This document shows, piece after piece, positions 45,116-53,372 of a stretch of 58,025 nt of DNA. A model generated the notes under the pieces. It saw nothing but the letters and a program-made list of their open reading frames with translations, had not been told where the DNA came from and ran no database searches. The DNA is taken from NCBI GenBank assembly GCA_003219465.1, contig QHOX01000062.1, positions 19,719 through 77,743 on the forward strand, read 5' to 3'. Positions within the stretch are counted from its first letter, which is position 1; the number at the start of each line of letters is the position of its first letter. The position numbers and the translations under genes were made by a program. The stretch is from Verrucomicrobiota bacterium. Lineage in GTDB: Bacteria; Verrucomicrobiota; Verrucomicrobiia; Chthoniobacterales; UBA10450.

Positions 45116-45567
45116 GCCTTTGGGGTAGGGGATTCGTCGGCTCGTGAGTAGCTGGCGATTCGCTCGGGATGAAATCGAACCAGACAGCATCTTCGATATG
45201 TGTCGCGGGACCACTTACGCTCAGGGCATCGACAGGTTCTGCTCCCTGGCTTTCAGCGTGACGCTGAATTCCGTGTCTGGGCCGATAATCCCACCACGCC
45301 CGAATTTGTCCCGTATTGTTGCGGGGGCGTGGCCGCCGTGCTCGATCCAGATTACCGTATTTAAGCACCGCCCTGATTGCTACGCCGGCCAGAATGGCAG
45401 CAATACTGAGCAACCCAGGCCACGGATAAGTGACGACCATGTTCGAAGAAATAGGTTCCACTCGCGCCAGCAAACGTCCCGATTACAACGTACCAAACTA
45501 TAGCCAGCGTGTCCCGTCGCCCGGAGCGCGGCGTGTCTGAATCGTATTTCGGCAAGCAGATTTTCAA
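45096..45567 (-). pseudogene. Possible broken two-helix membrane protein
   Basis: Two overlapping minus-strand frames may be one small protein. The first (to 45567) has RRDTLAIVWYVVIGTFAGAS, a membrane helix. The second (from about 45445) begins NMVVTYPWPGLLSIAAILAG and has a second helix ending RAVLKYGNL. The join near GTYFFEH needs a frame change. The downstream part becomes an unlikely Pro/Arg-rich tail, so the end is uncertain. I do not recognise the family. Confidence 0.3.
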
Positions 45568-45652
45568 TTGGTGGACCAGACAAGGTTAACGACTACGACT
45601 TCTGATTCGACAAATGCATATTGGACCTCGCCCTGAGACATGCTGCGCGAAG

Positions 45653-46040
45653 CTATTTGCCGGAACCTGCCGCAGCCTTGACTCCGGCCAGAAACTCGCC
45701 GCTCTCGACGCCCTTGACAAAGAAAGCAGAAGCGCCTGCGTCCATCGCAATCCGACGAACTGACGGATCATCTTTGGCAGTCAGCACAATGACTCGGGTC
45801 GAGGGCGAAACGCGACGCAGTCGTGTTTGAACTTCAAGTCCATTCATCTCCGGCATAATCATGTCGATCACAGCAACATCAGGGGCAGTGCCTCGCAGCC
45901 TGTTCCAAAAATGCAATCGGGTCCGTAAAGGCTTCGACCTTCCAACCGACCGAATCGAGAAGGCGGCTCGTGGCTTTCAGGACCGAAGTATCATCATCCA
46001 GCAAGTACACAGCCGACTTTTCTTTATTAAGCGCAACCAT
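45653..46040 (-). pseudogene. Stand-alone response regulator receiver, frameshifted
   Basis: From ATG 46040 the protein reads MVALNKEKSAVYLLDDDTSV, then LKATSRLLDSVGWKVEAFTD and FLEQAARHC, and then a stop. In the next frame it goes on as PDVAVIDMIMPEMNGLEVQT, RLRRVSPSTRVIVLTAKDDP, AGASAFFVKGVESGEFL. Together they make a FixJ/TodR-like receiver of about 128 residues with acidic pocket DDD, phospho-Asp in VIDM, Thr in VLTA and Lys in FFVKG, and no output domain. The break is at a run of four G (45882-45885, plus strand), one G too many. Site F is 138 bases upstream. This may be the receiver of a dead or mis-sequenced two-component system. Confidence 0.8.
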
Positions 46041-46177
46041 CTTTACTTTTCCTGATTACACTGAAAATCGCATCCGAATTTCTCAACGGTTCTGTTCGAT
46101 AACGCAGCAGAACCGAACCGATGTCAGGCGCAACATTCCGCATGCGACTATCTTGCGTGTCAGACTACCGCAATGCA

Positions 46178-46197
46178 ATCAGACCTTAGTCCCGATT
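46178..46197 (-). promoter_or_regulatory. DosR-like dyad site F
   Basis: On the minus strand this is AATCGGGACTAAGGTCTGAT. It lies 138 bases upstream of the receiver gene start and overlaps the stop codon (TGA) of the gene upstream. It has the same GGGACTAAGGTCTG core as site E. Confidence 0.55.
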
Positions 46198-46742
46198 TTG
46201 ACGATGGGAGGCACAGGCACGTCGCCGCGCCGCCAGACGGTGATTGTGGCATCGATCACGAAGATCACCAGCAGCAGCAAGCTAGACTGGGCGACCAGCA
46301 TCCAGGGATTCGGGATGCCCGTCGGAACCGAAACGGATTCTCCGAGGAATGAGACGTGGCGAAGAGGAGTGATCCGCCAATAATTGATATTCGGCGAGAA
46401 AACGAAATTGAGGATTAGCGAGAGCGTACGCACTCCGATTACCACCCACGCGAGCCAGGGTCGACCTGCCCGGAAGTAAAGACGCACAAAGGCAACGAGC
46501 GACACGACGATCACCCAAGCGGGGACGTGGACCCATCGTGCCAAGGTGCCGAATTGTTCGGGCGTTTCGGCCCGCATCAACGCCAACTCCAGCGCTGCAA
46601 GGGCCGCTACGGCGATTGCCAGCACTGAAAAAGCCAGGTTCGCTCGCGCCGCCCGGTTCTTCCACCAAACAACAAACTGGATGAACGCAAGCGTCAGGCA
46701 TGCCCCGCTGCCAATGGACCAGATGACGGTGACCCAGCTCAT
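46179..46742 (-). CDS. Polytopic membrane protein, probable truncated sensor
   Basis: The 187-residue protein starts MSWVTVIWSIGSGACLTLAF and has about six membrane helices, for example AFSVLAIAVAALAALELALM, WVHVPAWVIVVSLVAFVRLY and VAQSSLLLLVIFVIDATITV. It stops at a TGA that is part of site F. In sequence and topology it is like the N-terminal membrane sensor part of histidine kinases, but the kinase is missing. It is directly upstream of the receiver gene on the same strand. Either the kinase half was lost, or this is a small independent membrane sensor. Site E is 115 bases upstream. Confidence 0.6.
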   Translation of the reverse strand: MSWVTVIWSIGSGACLTLAFIQFVVWWKNRAARANLAFSVLAIAVAALAALELALMRAETPEQFGTLARWVHVPAWVIVVSLVAFVRLYFRAGRPWLAWVVIGVRTLSLILNFVFSPNINYWRITPLRHVSFLGESVSVPTGIPNPWMLVAQSSLLLLVIFVIDATITVWRRGDVPVPPIVKIGTKV

Positions 46743-46857
46743 AGCCTCCGTGTCAATAATTTCTCCGAAGTTTATACCACTGTGGGCTCCATCGGGGAAA
46801 GCCCTATATTGCGGTAGGACAATTTTGTAACACAGCTGTAACGATCACATCCTGCAG

Positions 46858-46877
46858 CACCAGACCTTAGTCCTATT
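46858..46877 (-). promoter_or_regulatory. DosR-like dyad site E
   Basis: On the minus strand this is GAATAGGACTAAGGTCTGGT, about 115 bases upstream of the start (46742) of the truncated sensor gene. The core GGACTAAGGTCTG is shared with site F. Confidence 0.55.
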
Positions 46878-46982
46878 CACGAACAGCGAGCATTTGTCGA
46901 AACTGAGCATCGCTGCCATGAAGCTGCTCCTTCAAGAGATGCGACGGAATCCTTGGCTGCCAACATCGCGAAGTCGACTGCT

Positions 46983-47041
46983 TTGAAACTCGTTCACTGC
47001 CGACGCTCACTCGCTCCTACCCTCGTCGCTTTACCTTCTAT
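46983..47041. repeat. 59-bp dispersed repeat, copy 1
   Basis: This copy is nearly the same as 48035-48093 (four mismatches of 59). It forms the 3' end of the DapA-family gene on the minus strand, giving the C-terminal residues IEGKATRVGASERRQ and the stop codon. The shared core, on the plus strand, runs from CACTCGCTCCTACCCTCGTC to ACCTTCTAT. Confidence 0.8.
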
Positions 47042-47984
47042 CTCGCTCATCCCATTCACTCGATTCAAGTCCGCAGCGAGCACGTTCGCCTGCGCTGCCG
47101 TTAGCTCGACGAGCGGCGGGCGGACCCTTGCCCATTCCGGATCGTTGCCGTAGATCGCAATCGCCTGTTTCAACGCCGCGATCATCGACGGAAATTTCCT
47201 GCTACTGAAAACTTCGCGCACGATATTTAACCGCGCCTGTTGGGCTTCGAGATCTACATCCGCTGAGACAGCGGACGCTACGGCGTACAACTCGTGAATC
47301 GCTGCCGGATTCACGTTGGCCGTCGCGGAAATCGTGCCCGCACCGCCATTGCGCATGTTTGCGAGCAGGAACGATTCGCTGCCGACAAACACGTCGAACC
47401 CAGTCCGAGCCGGACGGGCGGTCTCTGCAAACGCGTCGAGAAAAGTTTTGGTATTGTTCCATTCGCCCGAGCTGTCTTTCATCCCGGCAATTGCGTCTGG
47501 ATAAGCTTTCAGGAGACGCTCCACCAGTTTTGGTGTGATCCCGACGATCGCCACCGGCGGAATGTGGTAGAGATAAATTCGTAGACGCGGGTCGCCGACG
47601 CGTTGCACCACTTCGCTGAAGTAACGGTAGAGACCTTCTTCGCTAACGTCCTTGTAATAGAACGGCGGCAACATCAGCACACCGGCGCAACCGTGTTTCG
47701 CCGCATGCGTTGTGAGCTCGACCGTCTCGGTGAACGAGCAGCAACCGGTACCCGGCATCATTCGCGACGGATCGATGTCAGCCGCGACCAGCGCATCGAG
47801 CAAGGAAATGCGCTCGTCTGTCGACATCGAGTTCGCCTCGCTGGTCGTACCAAACACGGCGAGCCCGCAGTTCTGGGAAAGCAACCATTGGCAATGCCTG
47901 ATGAAGCGTTCTGGATCAGGCGCAAGATCGGCCTTGAAACGGCGTTACAACCGGCACGAGTACGCCGCGGATGCGTTTGCTCAT
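46994..47984 (-). pseudogene. DapA-family lyase/aldolase, frameshifted near N-terminus
   Basis: From ATG 47984 the first frame reads MSKRIRGVLVPVVTPFQGRS and stops. One base less in the TTT near 47937-47939 would read VTPFKADLAPDPERFIRHCQ and join the long frame, which goes on NCGLAVFGTTSEANSMSTDE, MMPGTGCCSFTETV, the substrate region YLYHIPPVAI and the Schiff-base Lys in AIAGMKDSSGEW. The family includes dihydrodipicolinate synthase, N-acetylneuraminate lyase and related aldolases. GTTSE is the family GTTGE-like motif with Ser for Gly. The last 15 residues (IEGKATRVGASERRQ) come from repeat copy 1. The long frame without the first 33 residues lacks part of the barrel. Confidence 0.85.
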
Positions 47985-48034
47985 GGTTTCACATCAAACA
48001 TCAAATCTCTGACAATCAAACATCCCTTTCCTAA

Positions 48035-48093
48035 TTGAAACTCGTTCGCTACCCGCGCTCACTCGCTCCTACCCTCGTCGCTTTACCTTCTAT
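48035..48093. repeat. 59-bp dispersed repeat, copy 2
   Basis: This is the second copy of the repeat at 46983-47041, in the gap between the DapA-family gene and the porin gene at 48190. The two copies are in direct orientation 1.05 kb apart and flank the DapA-family gene. The base that forms the stop codon in copy 1 (A at 46996) is G here. Confidence 0.8.
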
Positions 48094-48189
48094 GTGGCTT
48101 CCCCCCGTCGCTCCATTCTTCCTTCATCGTTCTAACTTTTCGAGCGCCAAAACGCAGCAACGGCGGTTTCGTCTCAGGAGTGCGTCTTG

Positions 48190-49068
48190 TTATTTCGTTC
48201 GGCGAGCATCGGTTCGTGTGAACCAGTGTTCGAATGAGCAGTAGAAGAACACACCCCAATCGGGTGAATCCGAGGTGAGACCGATGGGAAGAGCCGCACC
48301 AATGACCAGTTGCGCGTCGTTAGCGAAATTGAAGGCGTAACGCGCGCCGGGGGAAACGATCGCGGTCGTGGTGCGATCGACAGTCTCTTCGAATACGAAC
48401 GCGCCTTCGGCAATGTCGTCATTCCAGCCGGCGACCGTTTCAAGCATCAGATTGAAATCGCGGCTGACCGCGTAAATCGCGCTCGCGCCCAAGTTGTAAT
48501 TCGTCAGGTGATGGTCGCGCACGCTCGGGAAGACCGACATCCCGGCATTGAAATGCAGAGTCCAACGGTCGCTAACGATCTTGCTGAAAGGCAGGTTGGT
48601 CTCGTAGCCCACTACGCCCGCGCCGAAGCCTTTATCGCGATCACCGGTCGCAAGGACTAGCGACAGACGTGGCGCGAACGCTGGCGTATATTCATCTTCT
48701 GTTAACGCTTGGAGACGATAGTTGAGCCGCATGTCTTCCATCCCGTTGTCATCTTCGGTGAAGATGTACGGAATCGTGTACGAGAACTGGTGCGTTTGAC
48801 TGAAGACTGGCCATTCCTGAGTGAAACTTGGCGCGATCTCACGCGAACCGTTCGTGAAATCGATTGGCAGGTTGAATATATGCTGCACCACGCCCGGCTC
48901 CTGATTGTAAGCCTCTTCGATAAAGAATGAATTGTCCTGGATACCCTTAGCTAGCGGCTCCGAGGCATGGATTCGTGACGGGAGAACGGCCACGGCCAAA
49001 AGACAGGCGATCACAAGGAGGCGCAATTTCGATCTGGAGCGCGAATCTGGGAATTGCAGCGGGTTCAT
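48190..49068 (-). CDS. Outer membrane transporter-like beta-barrel (MetA-pathway/phenol type)
   Basis: From ATG 49068 the protein starts MNPLQFPDSRSRSKLRLLVI and has a signal peptide ending IHA. Other possible starts are the ATG at 49080 and the GTG at 49089. The mature part (about 250 residues) has the strand pattern of the phenol-degradation MetA-like outer membrane family: FFIEEAYNQEPGVVQHIFNL, WPVFSQTHQFSYTIPY, RLSLVLATGDRDKGFGAGVV, GYETNLPFSKIVSDRWTLHF and finally DWGVFFYCSFEHWF. It probably forms a barrel for hydrophobic solutes. The gene is divergent from the sphingolipid-type desaturase at 49258, leaving about 190 bases for promoters. Confidence 0.75.
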   Translation of the reverse strand: MNPLQFPDSRSRSKLRLLVIACLLAVAVLPSRIHASEPLAKGIQDNSFFIEEAYNQEPGVVQHIFNLPIDFTNGSREIAPSFTQEWPVFSQTHQFSYTIPYIFTEDDNGMEDMRLNYRLQALTEDEYTPAFAPRLSLVLATGDRDKGFGAGVVGYETNLPFSKIVSDRWTLHFNAGMSVFPSVRDHHLTNYNLGASAIYAVSRDFNLMLETVAGWNDDIAEGAFVFEETVDRTTTAIVSPGARYAFNFANDAQLVIGAALPIGLTSDSPDWGVFFYCSFEHWFTRTDARRTK

Positions 49069-49257
49069 ATTGACGGTCATCTCGCGCACACGACCGAAAC
49101 ATAAGCACAGTCAACGAGCCTCGGCGTTCCAATTTCGCGCAGAGTTCCGGGACGCAGCTTCAAGAGTGACATTCGTGCAGCGCCGCAGGTCGCCGTCGCC
49201 TGCCGAGGAAAAAAGCGCGATTGAGGATACGGCTGCGATGCAATACTTTGAAGGGCG

Positions 49258-50286
49258 ATGCAGGCCGCGTTTTACCAATCCGAATCTGAGCAGCCGCATC
49301 CGGGCCGGGCGCGGGCGCTCATCAGAGCGCATCCAGAGGTTCGCGAGTTGATGGTGCGCAATCCGTGGACGGCGCTGATCGCACTCTCGATTGTGGTAAT
49401 GCAGACGGCGATTGCCTTCGGCATGGGCCAGTTGGGTTTCGGTTACTGGTGGCTAAGTCTGCTGATCGCCGTCTGCGTTGGCGCGTTCGGCAATCATGCG
49501 AACTACGTCATCATTCACGACGCCACGCACAACCTGATTTTCCGGAGCCCGAGCTGGAACAAAATGGTGGCCATCATTGCCGATCTGCCGAATCTCACTC
49601 CGGGCGCGATGGGCTTTCGCGTTTTTCACTTAAAACATCATTCCCATCAGGGCGACTACGAATGGGACGCAGACCTGGCGAACCATTGGGAAGCCCGCCT
49701 GGTAGGCAACTCATGGTACCGGAAAGCGATCTGGCTGATGCTGTTTCCATTTTTCCAGGTCACGCGTCCGCCTCGACTCAAAGCCATCAAGATGTGGGAC
49801 CGCTGGTTCTCGATGAATCTCGCATGCGCGGTCGCGTATGATGTAGCCGTCGTTTATTTCTGCGGTTGGGCTGGATTTCTTTATCTGGTATTCGCGTTTT
49901 TGTTTTCCATTGGGTTGCATCCGGTGGGGGCACGCTGGATTCAGGAGCATTACACTTACGACTTCGACCAGGAGACGTTCAGTTACTATGGGCCAATCAA
50001 TTGGTTGGCGCTGAACATGGGTTATCACAATGAGCATCACGATTTACCCTCGATCCCGTGGAACAATCTGCCGAAGCTACGGGCTATGGCGCCGGAGTTT
50101 TACAATAATCTGAAGTATCACTCCTCGTGGAGCCGCCTTCTTTTCCAGTTTGTCTTTGATAAGCGATACAGTCTCTATTCGCGAGTGGAGCGAATGAGAC
50201 AAAAGGACGGGTCGAACGCGACATCGCAGATGACCGGCCACGAAGCGGGCAATCTTGATCTGAGTGCGCGGCCCATTAGCTTTTAG
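49258..50286 (+). CDS. DES1-like dihydroceramide/sphingolipid desaturase
   Basis: The 342-residue membrane protein of the fatty acid desaturase fold has three histidine boxes: HDATHN (residues 87-92), HLKHHSH (124-130) and NEHHD (258-262), which bind the di-iron centre. Beyond the boxes the sequence follows the eukaryotic sphingolipid delta-4 desaturase DES1: an EHYTYDF segment, FSYYGPINWL, NMGYHNEHHDLPSIPWNNLP and the end KYHSSWSRLLFQFVFDKRYS. It therefore most likely puts a double bond in the sphingoid base of dihydroceramide. It is followed after two bases by the hydroxylase gene. The start ATG at 49258 gives an N-terminus of the usual length. Confidence 0.82.
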   Translation: MQAAFYQSESEQPHPGRARALIRAHPEVRELMVRNPWTALIALSIVVMQTAIAFGMGQLGFGYWWLSLLIAVCVGAFGNHANYVIIHDATHNLIFRSPSWNKMVAIIADLPNLTPGAMGFRVFHLKHHSHQGDYEWDADLANHWEARLVGNSWYRKAIWLMLFPFFQVTRPPRLKAIKMWDRWFSMNLACAVAYDVAVVYFCGWAGFLYLVFAFLFSIGLHPVGARWIQEHYTYDFDQETFSYYGPINWLALNMGYHNEHHDLPSIPWNNLPKLRAMAPEFYNNLKYHSSWSRLLFQFVFDKRYSLYSRVERMRQKDGSNATSQMTGHEAGNLDLSARPISF

Positions 50287-50288
50287 CC

Positions 50289-50936
50289 ATGGCGGATCAA
50301 CTAGACCAGAAAAGAGCGCTCTCGAAGCCGCCCCTGTACGTCTCGACGAAAAACGAAACCGTCCGGATGTTCGACAGCGATTTCATGGAATTCTTTTCAC
50401 GCGTGCATCCGGCGACTCCATTGATTCTCTACCTGCCGGTCGTCGGCTTTATGCTTTACGTGGCACTTTGGAGACAAGGATTCCCGGTATTAGTTGTCGC
50501 GGGATCTTTCCTGCTCGGTATGCTGCTCTGGACGCTGCTGGAATATCTGATTCACCGATACATTTTCCATTACGAACCGAAAACGCGTGTGGGAAAACGG
50601 CTTCACTACATCATTCACGGCGTGCATCACGATTATCCAAACGACGGGAGAAGGCTTGTTATGCCGCCGAGCATCAGTGTTCCGCTCGCATTTCTTTTTT
50701 ACGGCATGTTCCTGCTAATCTTCGGGCGCTTTGCGTCCAGTGTGTTCGCCGGATTGGTATTCGGCTACGTTTGTTACGACATGCTCCATTATGCCACGCA
50801 CCATTTTCCGATGAAACGCGGCGTATTGCTGTGGCTGAAGCAGTACCATCTTCGGCATCACTACAAAGATGATTATGCTGGGTACGGCATCAGCTCGCCA
50901 TTGTGGGACTACATCTTTCGGACGACCCGCCGGTAA
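50289..50936 (+). CDS. FA2H/Scs7-like sphingolipid fatty acid hydroxylase
   Basis: The 215-residue integral membrane protein is of the fatty acid hydroxylase fold with histidines in the order H89, H94, H106, H110, H113, H114, H167, H171, H187, H190 and H191. The stretch DGRRLVMPPSISVPLAFLF and FGYVCYDMLHYATHH, followed by LKQYHLRHHY and GYGISSPLWDYIF, follows human FA2H and yeast Scs7, which 2-hydroxylate the N-acyl chain of ceramide. It lacks the N-terminal cytochrome b5 domain of the eukaryotic enzymes, so electrons must come from another protein. The gene begins two bases after the desaturase stop, so the pair should be co-translated. Confidence 0.82.
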   Translation: MADQLDQKRALSKPPLYVSTKNETVRMFDSDFMEFFSRVHPATPLILYLPVVGFMLYVALWRQGFPVLVVAGSFLLGMLLWTLLEYLIHRYIFHYEPKTRVGKRLHYIIHGVHHDYPNDGRRLVMPPSISVPLAFLFYGMFLLIFGRFASSVFAGLVFGYVCYDMLHYATHHFPMKRGVLLWLKQYHLRHHYKDDYAGYGISSPLWDYIFRTTRR

Positions 50937-51172
50937 TCGTCGCATTCGTATCGCCCGTACATCCTGGTCGAACTGGAGGCGGCTTGGCCTGCCCTAAAAC
51001 CCTTGTCCTGAAATCCGAAAGCCCTTACATTGGTGCCCCGACACGAAACTCCACGATTTGTGGAAGCAGTGGAGAAACTCGTAAGGAATCTTAGTGAACG
51101 AGAAAATTGTCAGTTTTGCTGGGAAATACCGTCTGTGCAGAGGGTTGCGAGTGAAACGGAGTCTGAGGCTCG

Positions 51173-52429
51173 ATGAACGTTGATCCGGCAAAACTTAGTT
51201 TGAGTAATTTCCTGGGGGGCGAAAGCGACGACCCGCTGCAACCGCCCCCGAGCTTTACAAACTGGATGCAGCTCGGCGCTTGGGCTGTTGAATTGTACGA
51301 GCCCGAGCTTCTCTCGACTGCAGATGCCCGGACCACGATCAACTACGCCGGGAAACCACAATCAGTAATCAACTTCTGTTCGTACAATTATCTCGGTCTT
51401 GCGAATCACCCCGACGTGCTTGCTGCCGCGCACGAGGCGCTGCGCACTCACGGTCTGGGCGCATGCGGTTCGCCGATGCTTTCAGGCATGACCGATCTCC
51501 ATCGCGAACTCGAACGCCGCGTCGCGAAATTTCTCAACCGCGAGGACGCCATGCTTTTCAACAGTGGATTTGGCGGCGCGCTAGGAACGATTTCCGGCCT
51601 GTTGCGCAAAAGCGATGTCGCCATTCTCGATAATCGATCGCATCTGAGCCTTCGTGACGGCGCGATTTTGTCGCGATGTCGCACGGAGAAATTCGAGCAT
51701 AACGACCCCGCCTCACTCGACGTGGCATTGGCTCGGCAGAAAGGCCGGCGTCAACTCGTGGTGGTCGAAGGCATTTATTCGATGGACGGCGATTTTGGAA
51801 ATCTACAAGAGGTGATTGACGTGGCGGACGCGCATGGCGCGAGCGTTTTCATCGACGAAGCACATTCGATGCTCAGCTGCGGCCAACATGGCCGGGGAGC
51901 TGCGGAGCACTTCGGCGTCGAGGACCGCTTTCCTCTGGTGTATGGCACGTTTTCAAAAGCGTTCGGAGCATTGGGCGGTTTCGTCGCCGGTTCCAAGGAA
52001 ACGCTGCAATATTTGCGTTTCTATGCGCATCCGTACGTGTATTCGTGCGCGCTACCGCCGGTCGTCATCGCGGCAATTCTCAAGGCGCTGGAACTCGGCA
52101 CGAGCCAGCCCGAATTGCGCGCGAAGCTTTGGGAAAACGCCGAGTACTTCCACGCTCAGCTCGACAAGCTCGGATTCGACACGGGAGCATCGACAACTTA
52201 CGTGATGCCGATTGTGATTGGGGATCGCGAGCTGATGTACCGGCTCGGGCACGAGCTGCGGCGCCGCGGTCTTTGGGTTGCGCCGGTGGATTACCCGGCT
52301 GTCCCGCAAAATCGGATCTGTTTCCGCGCGTGTGTCACAGCCAAACACACCCGCGCGGATCTGGATGAGGCGTTGAATATTCTCGAGGACACTCTCGTTC
52401 CGGCGTTGCTGCAAAAGCAAAGCGCCTGA
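51173..52429 (+). CDS. Serine palmitoyltransferase-like aminotransferase (AOS family)
   Basis: The 418-residue PLP enzyme is of the alpha-oxoamine synthase family (serine palmitoyltransferase, 8-amino-7-oxononanoate synthase, KBL). It has NFCSYNYLGLANHP, GACGSPMLSGMTDLHRELE, FIDEAHSMLSCGQHGRG with D228/H231, and the PLP-lysine motif GTFSKAFGALGGFVAG (Lys262). The first 50 residues contain the N-terminal extension seen in bacterial and eukaryotic SPT rather than in KBL. It would condense serine with an acyl-CoA or acyl-ACP to 3-ketosphinganine. Context (desaturase, hydroxylase, acyltransferase and two CDP-alcohol enzymes) favours SPT over biotin synthesis. Its TGA overlaps the start of the next gene (ATGA). 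Confidence 0.8.
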   Translation: MNVDPAKLSLSNFLGGESDDPLQPPPSFTNWMQLGAWAVELYEPELLSTADARTTINYAGKPQSVINFCSYNYLGLANHPDVLAAAHEALRTHGLGACGSPMLSGMTDLHRELERRVAKFLNREDAMLFNSGFGGALGTISGLLRKSDVAILDNRSHLSLRDGAILSRCRTEKFEHNDPASLDVALARQKGRRQLVVVEGIYSMDGDFGNLQEVIDVADAHGASVFIDEAHSMLSCGQHGRGAAEHFGVEDRFPLVYGTFSKAFGALGGFVAGSKETLQYLRFYAHPYVYSCALPPVVIAAILKALELGTSQPELRAKLWENAEYFHAQLDKLGFDTGASTTYVMPIVIGDRELMYRLGHELRRRGLWVAPVDYPAVPQNRICFRACVTAKHTRADLDEALNILEDTLVPALLQKQSA

Positions 52430-53361
52430 TGATGTCTCAGCAGGTCGAGACACATCATTCCCGCATCGCAGCCACTTACAAGGCGCGTGAAGTGGAAGGC
52501 GCTCTCGACGTTTATTTCTACCGGCCGCTGGGATTTCGGTTAGCCGAATTTTTCGCGCATCTCAAGGTGACGCCGGCGGGCGTCAGTCTGCTGGCGGGTG
52601 TCTGCGGTGTCATTGCTGGGCATCTTTATTTTTACCGTAATCTCGTCATCAACATCGCGGGCATGGTTTTCCATGTCTGCGCGAATGCGCTCGATAATGC
52701 GGACGGTCAGCTTGCGCGGTTAACTCACCAGGAAAGCCGCAAAGGCCGAATCATTGACAGCGTTGCCGATCATTTGGTATTCGCGAGCGTTTACATTCAT
52801 CTGACGCTTCGCTATGCGTTTGCAGGTGCGTCGCCGGCGATCTGGGTTTTAGCGCTCGGCGCGGCGATCAGTCACGCGTTGCAAGGGGCAGCGGCTGATT
52901 ATTACCGCACGGCATTTCTCTACTTCACAGGCGGAGCACGCACCGACGTAAATTCCTCATCTGCATTGCGCTCGGATTACCGGAAATTGCGCTGGGATCA
53001 GAACCCGTGGGACAAGCTTCTTCTCGCGCTCTATTCGAATTTCACTCTGCAACAGGAAATGCTCGCGCCCCGTCTCAAAAAGCTGCGCGAGACGGCCAAC
53101 ACAATGTTCCACGGCCGAATCCCCGGCTGGCTGGAACAGCGCTATCGAGACGCTGCCGGCCACATGCTCAAGTGGTGGCGCCTGTTAATGACCAATACGC
53201 GCATGCTAATTCTATTTCTTCTGCTGTTTCTGGGGCAGCCGGTTTATTACTTCTGGTTCGAGCTCATCCCACTGAATTTGCTGTTCGTTTACCTGATCGC
53301 CCATCAGGAAAAAATGGCTGAATCGCTGGAGCGGCTCGTGGTGGCGCGACCTTCTGCGTAA
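52429..53361 (+). CDS. CDP-alcohol phosphatidyltransferase I
   Basis: The 310-residue membrane protein has the CDP-alcohol motif D-x2-D-G-x2-A-R-x8-G-x3-D-x3-D in the segment LDNADGQLARLTHQESRKGR and DSVADH. The motif residues bind metal and the CDP group. The rest has about six membrane helices, for example PAIWVLALGAAISHALQGAA and LILFLLLFLGQPVYYFWFEL. It would move a phospho-alcohol from a CDP-alcohol to a lipid acceptor, or the reverse. Translational coupling with the SPT-like gene (ATGA) and the acyltransferase behind it suggest that the acceptor is ceramide or a related lipid. The headgroup is unknown. Confidence 0.82.
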   Translation: MMSQQVETHHSRIAATYKAREVEGALDVYFYRPLGFRLAEFFAHLKVTPAGVSLLAGVCGVIAGHLYFYRNLVINIAGMVFHVCANALDNADGQLARLTHQESRKGRIIDSVADHLVFASVYIHLTLRYAFAGASPAIWVLALGAAISHALQGAAADYYRTAFLYFTGGARTDVNSSSALRSDYRKLRWDQNPWDKLLLALYSNFTLQQEMLAPRLKKLRETANTMFHGRIPGWLEQRYRDAAGHMLKWWRLLMTNTRMLILFLLLFLGQPVYYFWFELIPLNLLFVYLIAHQEKMAESLERLVVARPSA

Positions 53362-53372
53362 GCTTTCCACGA

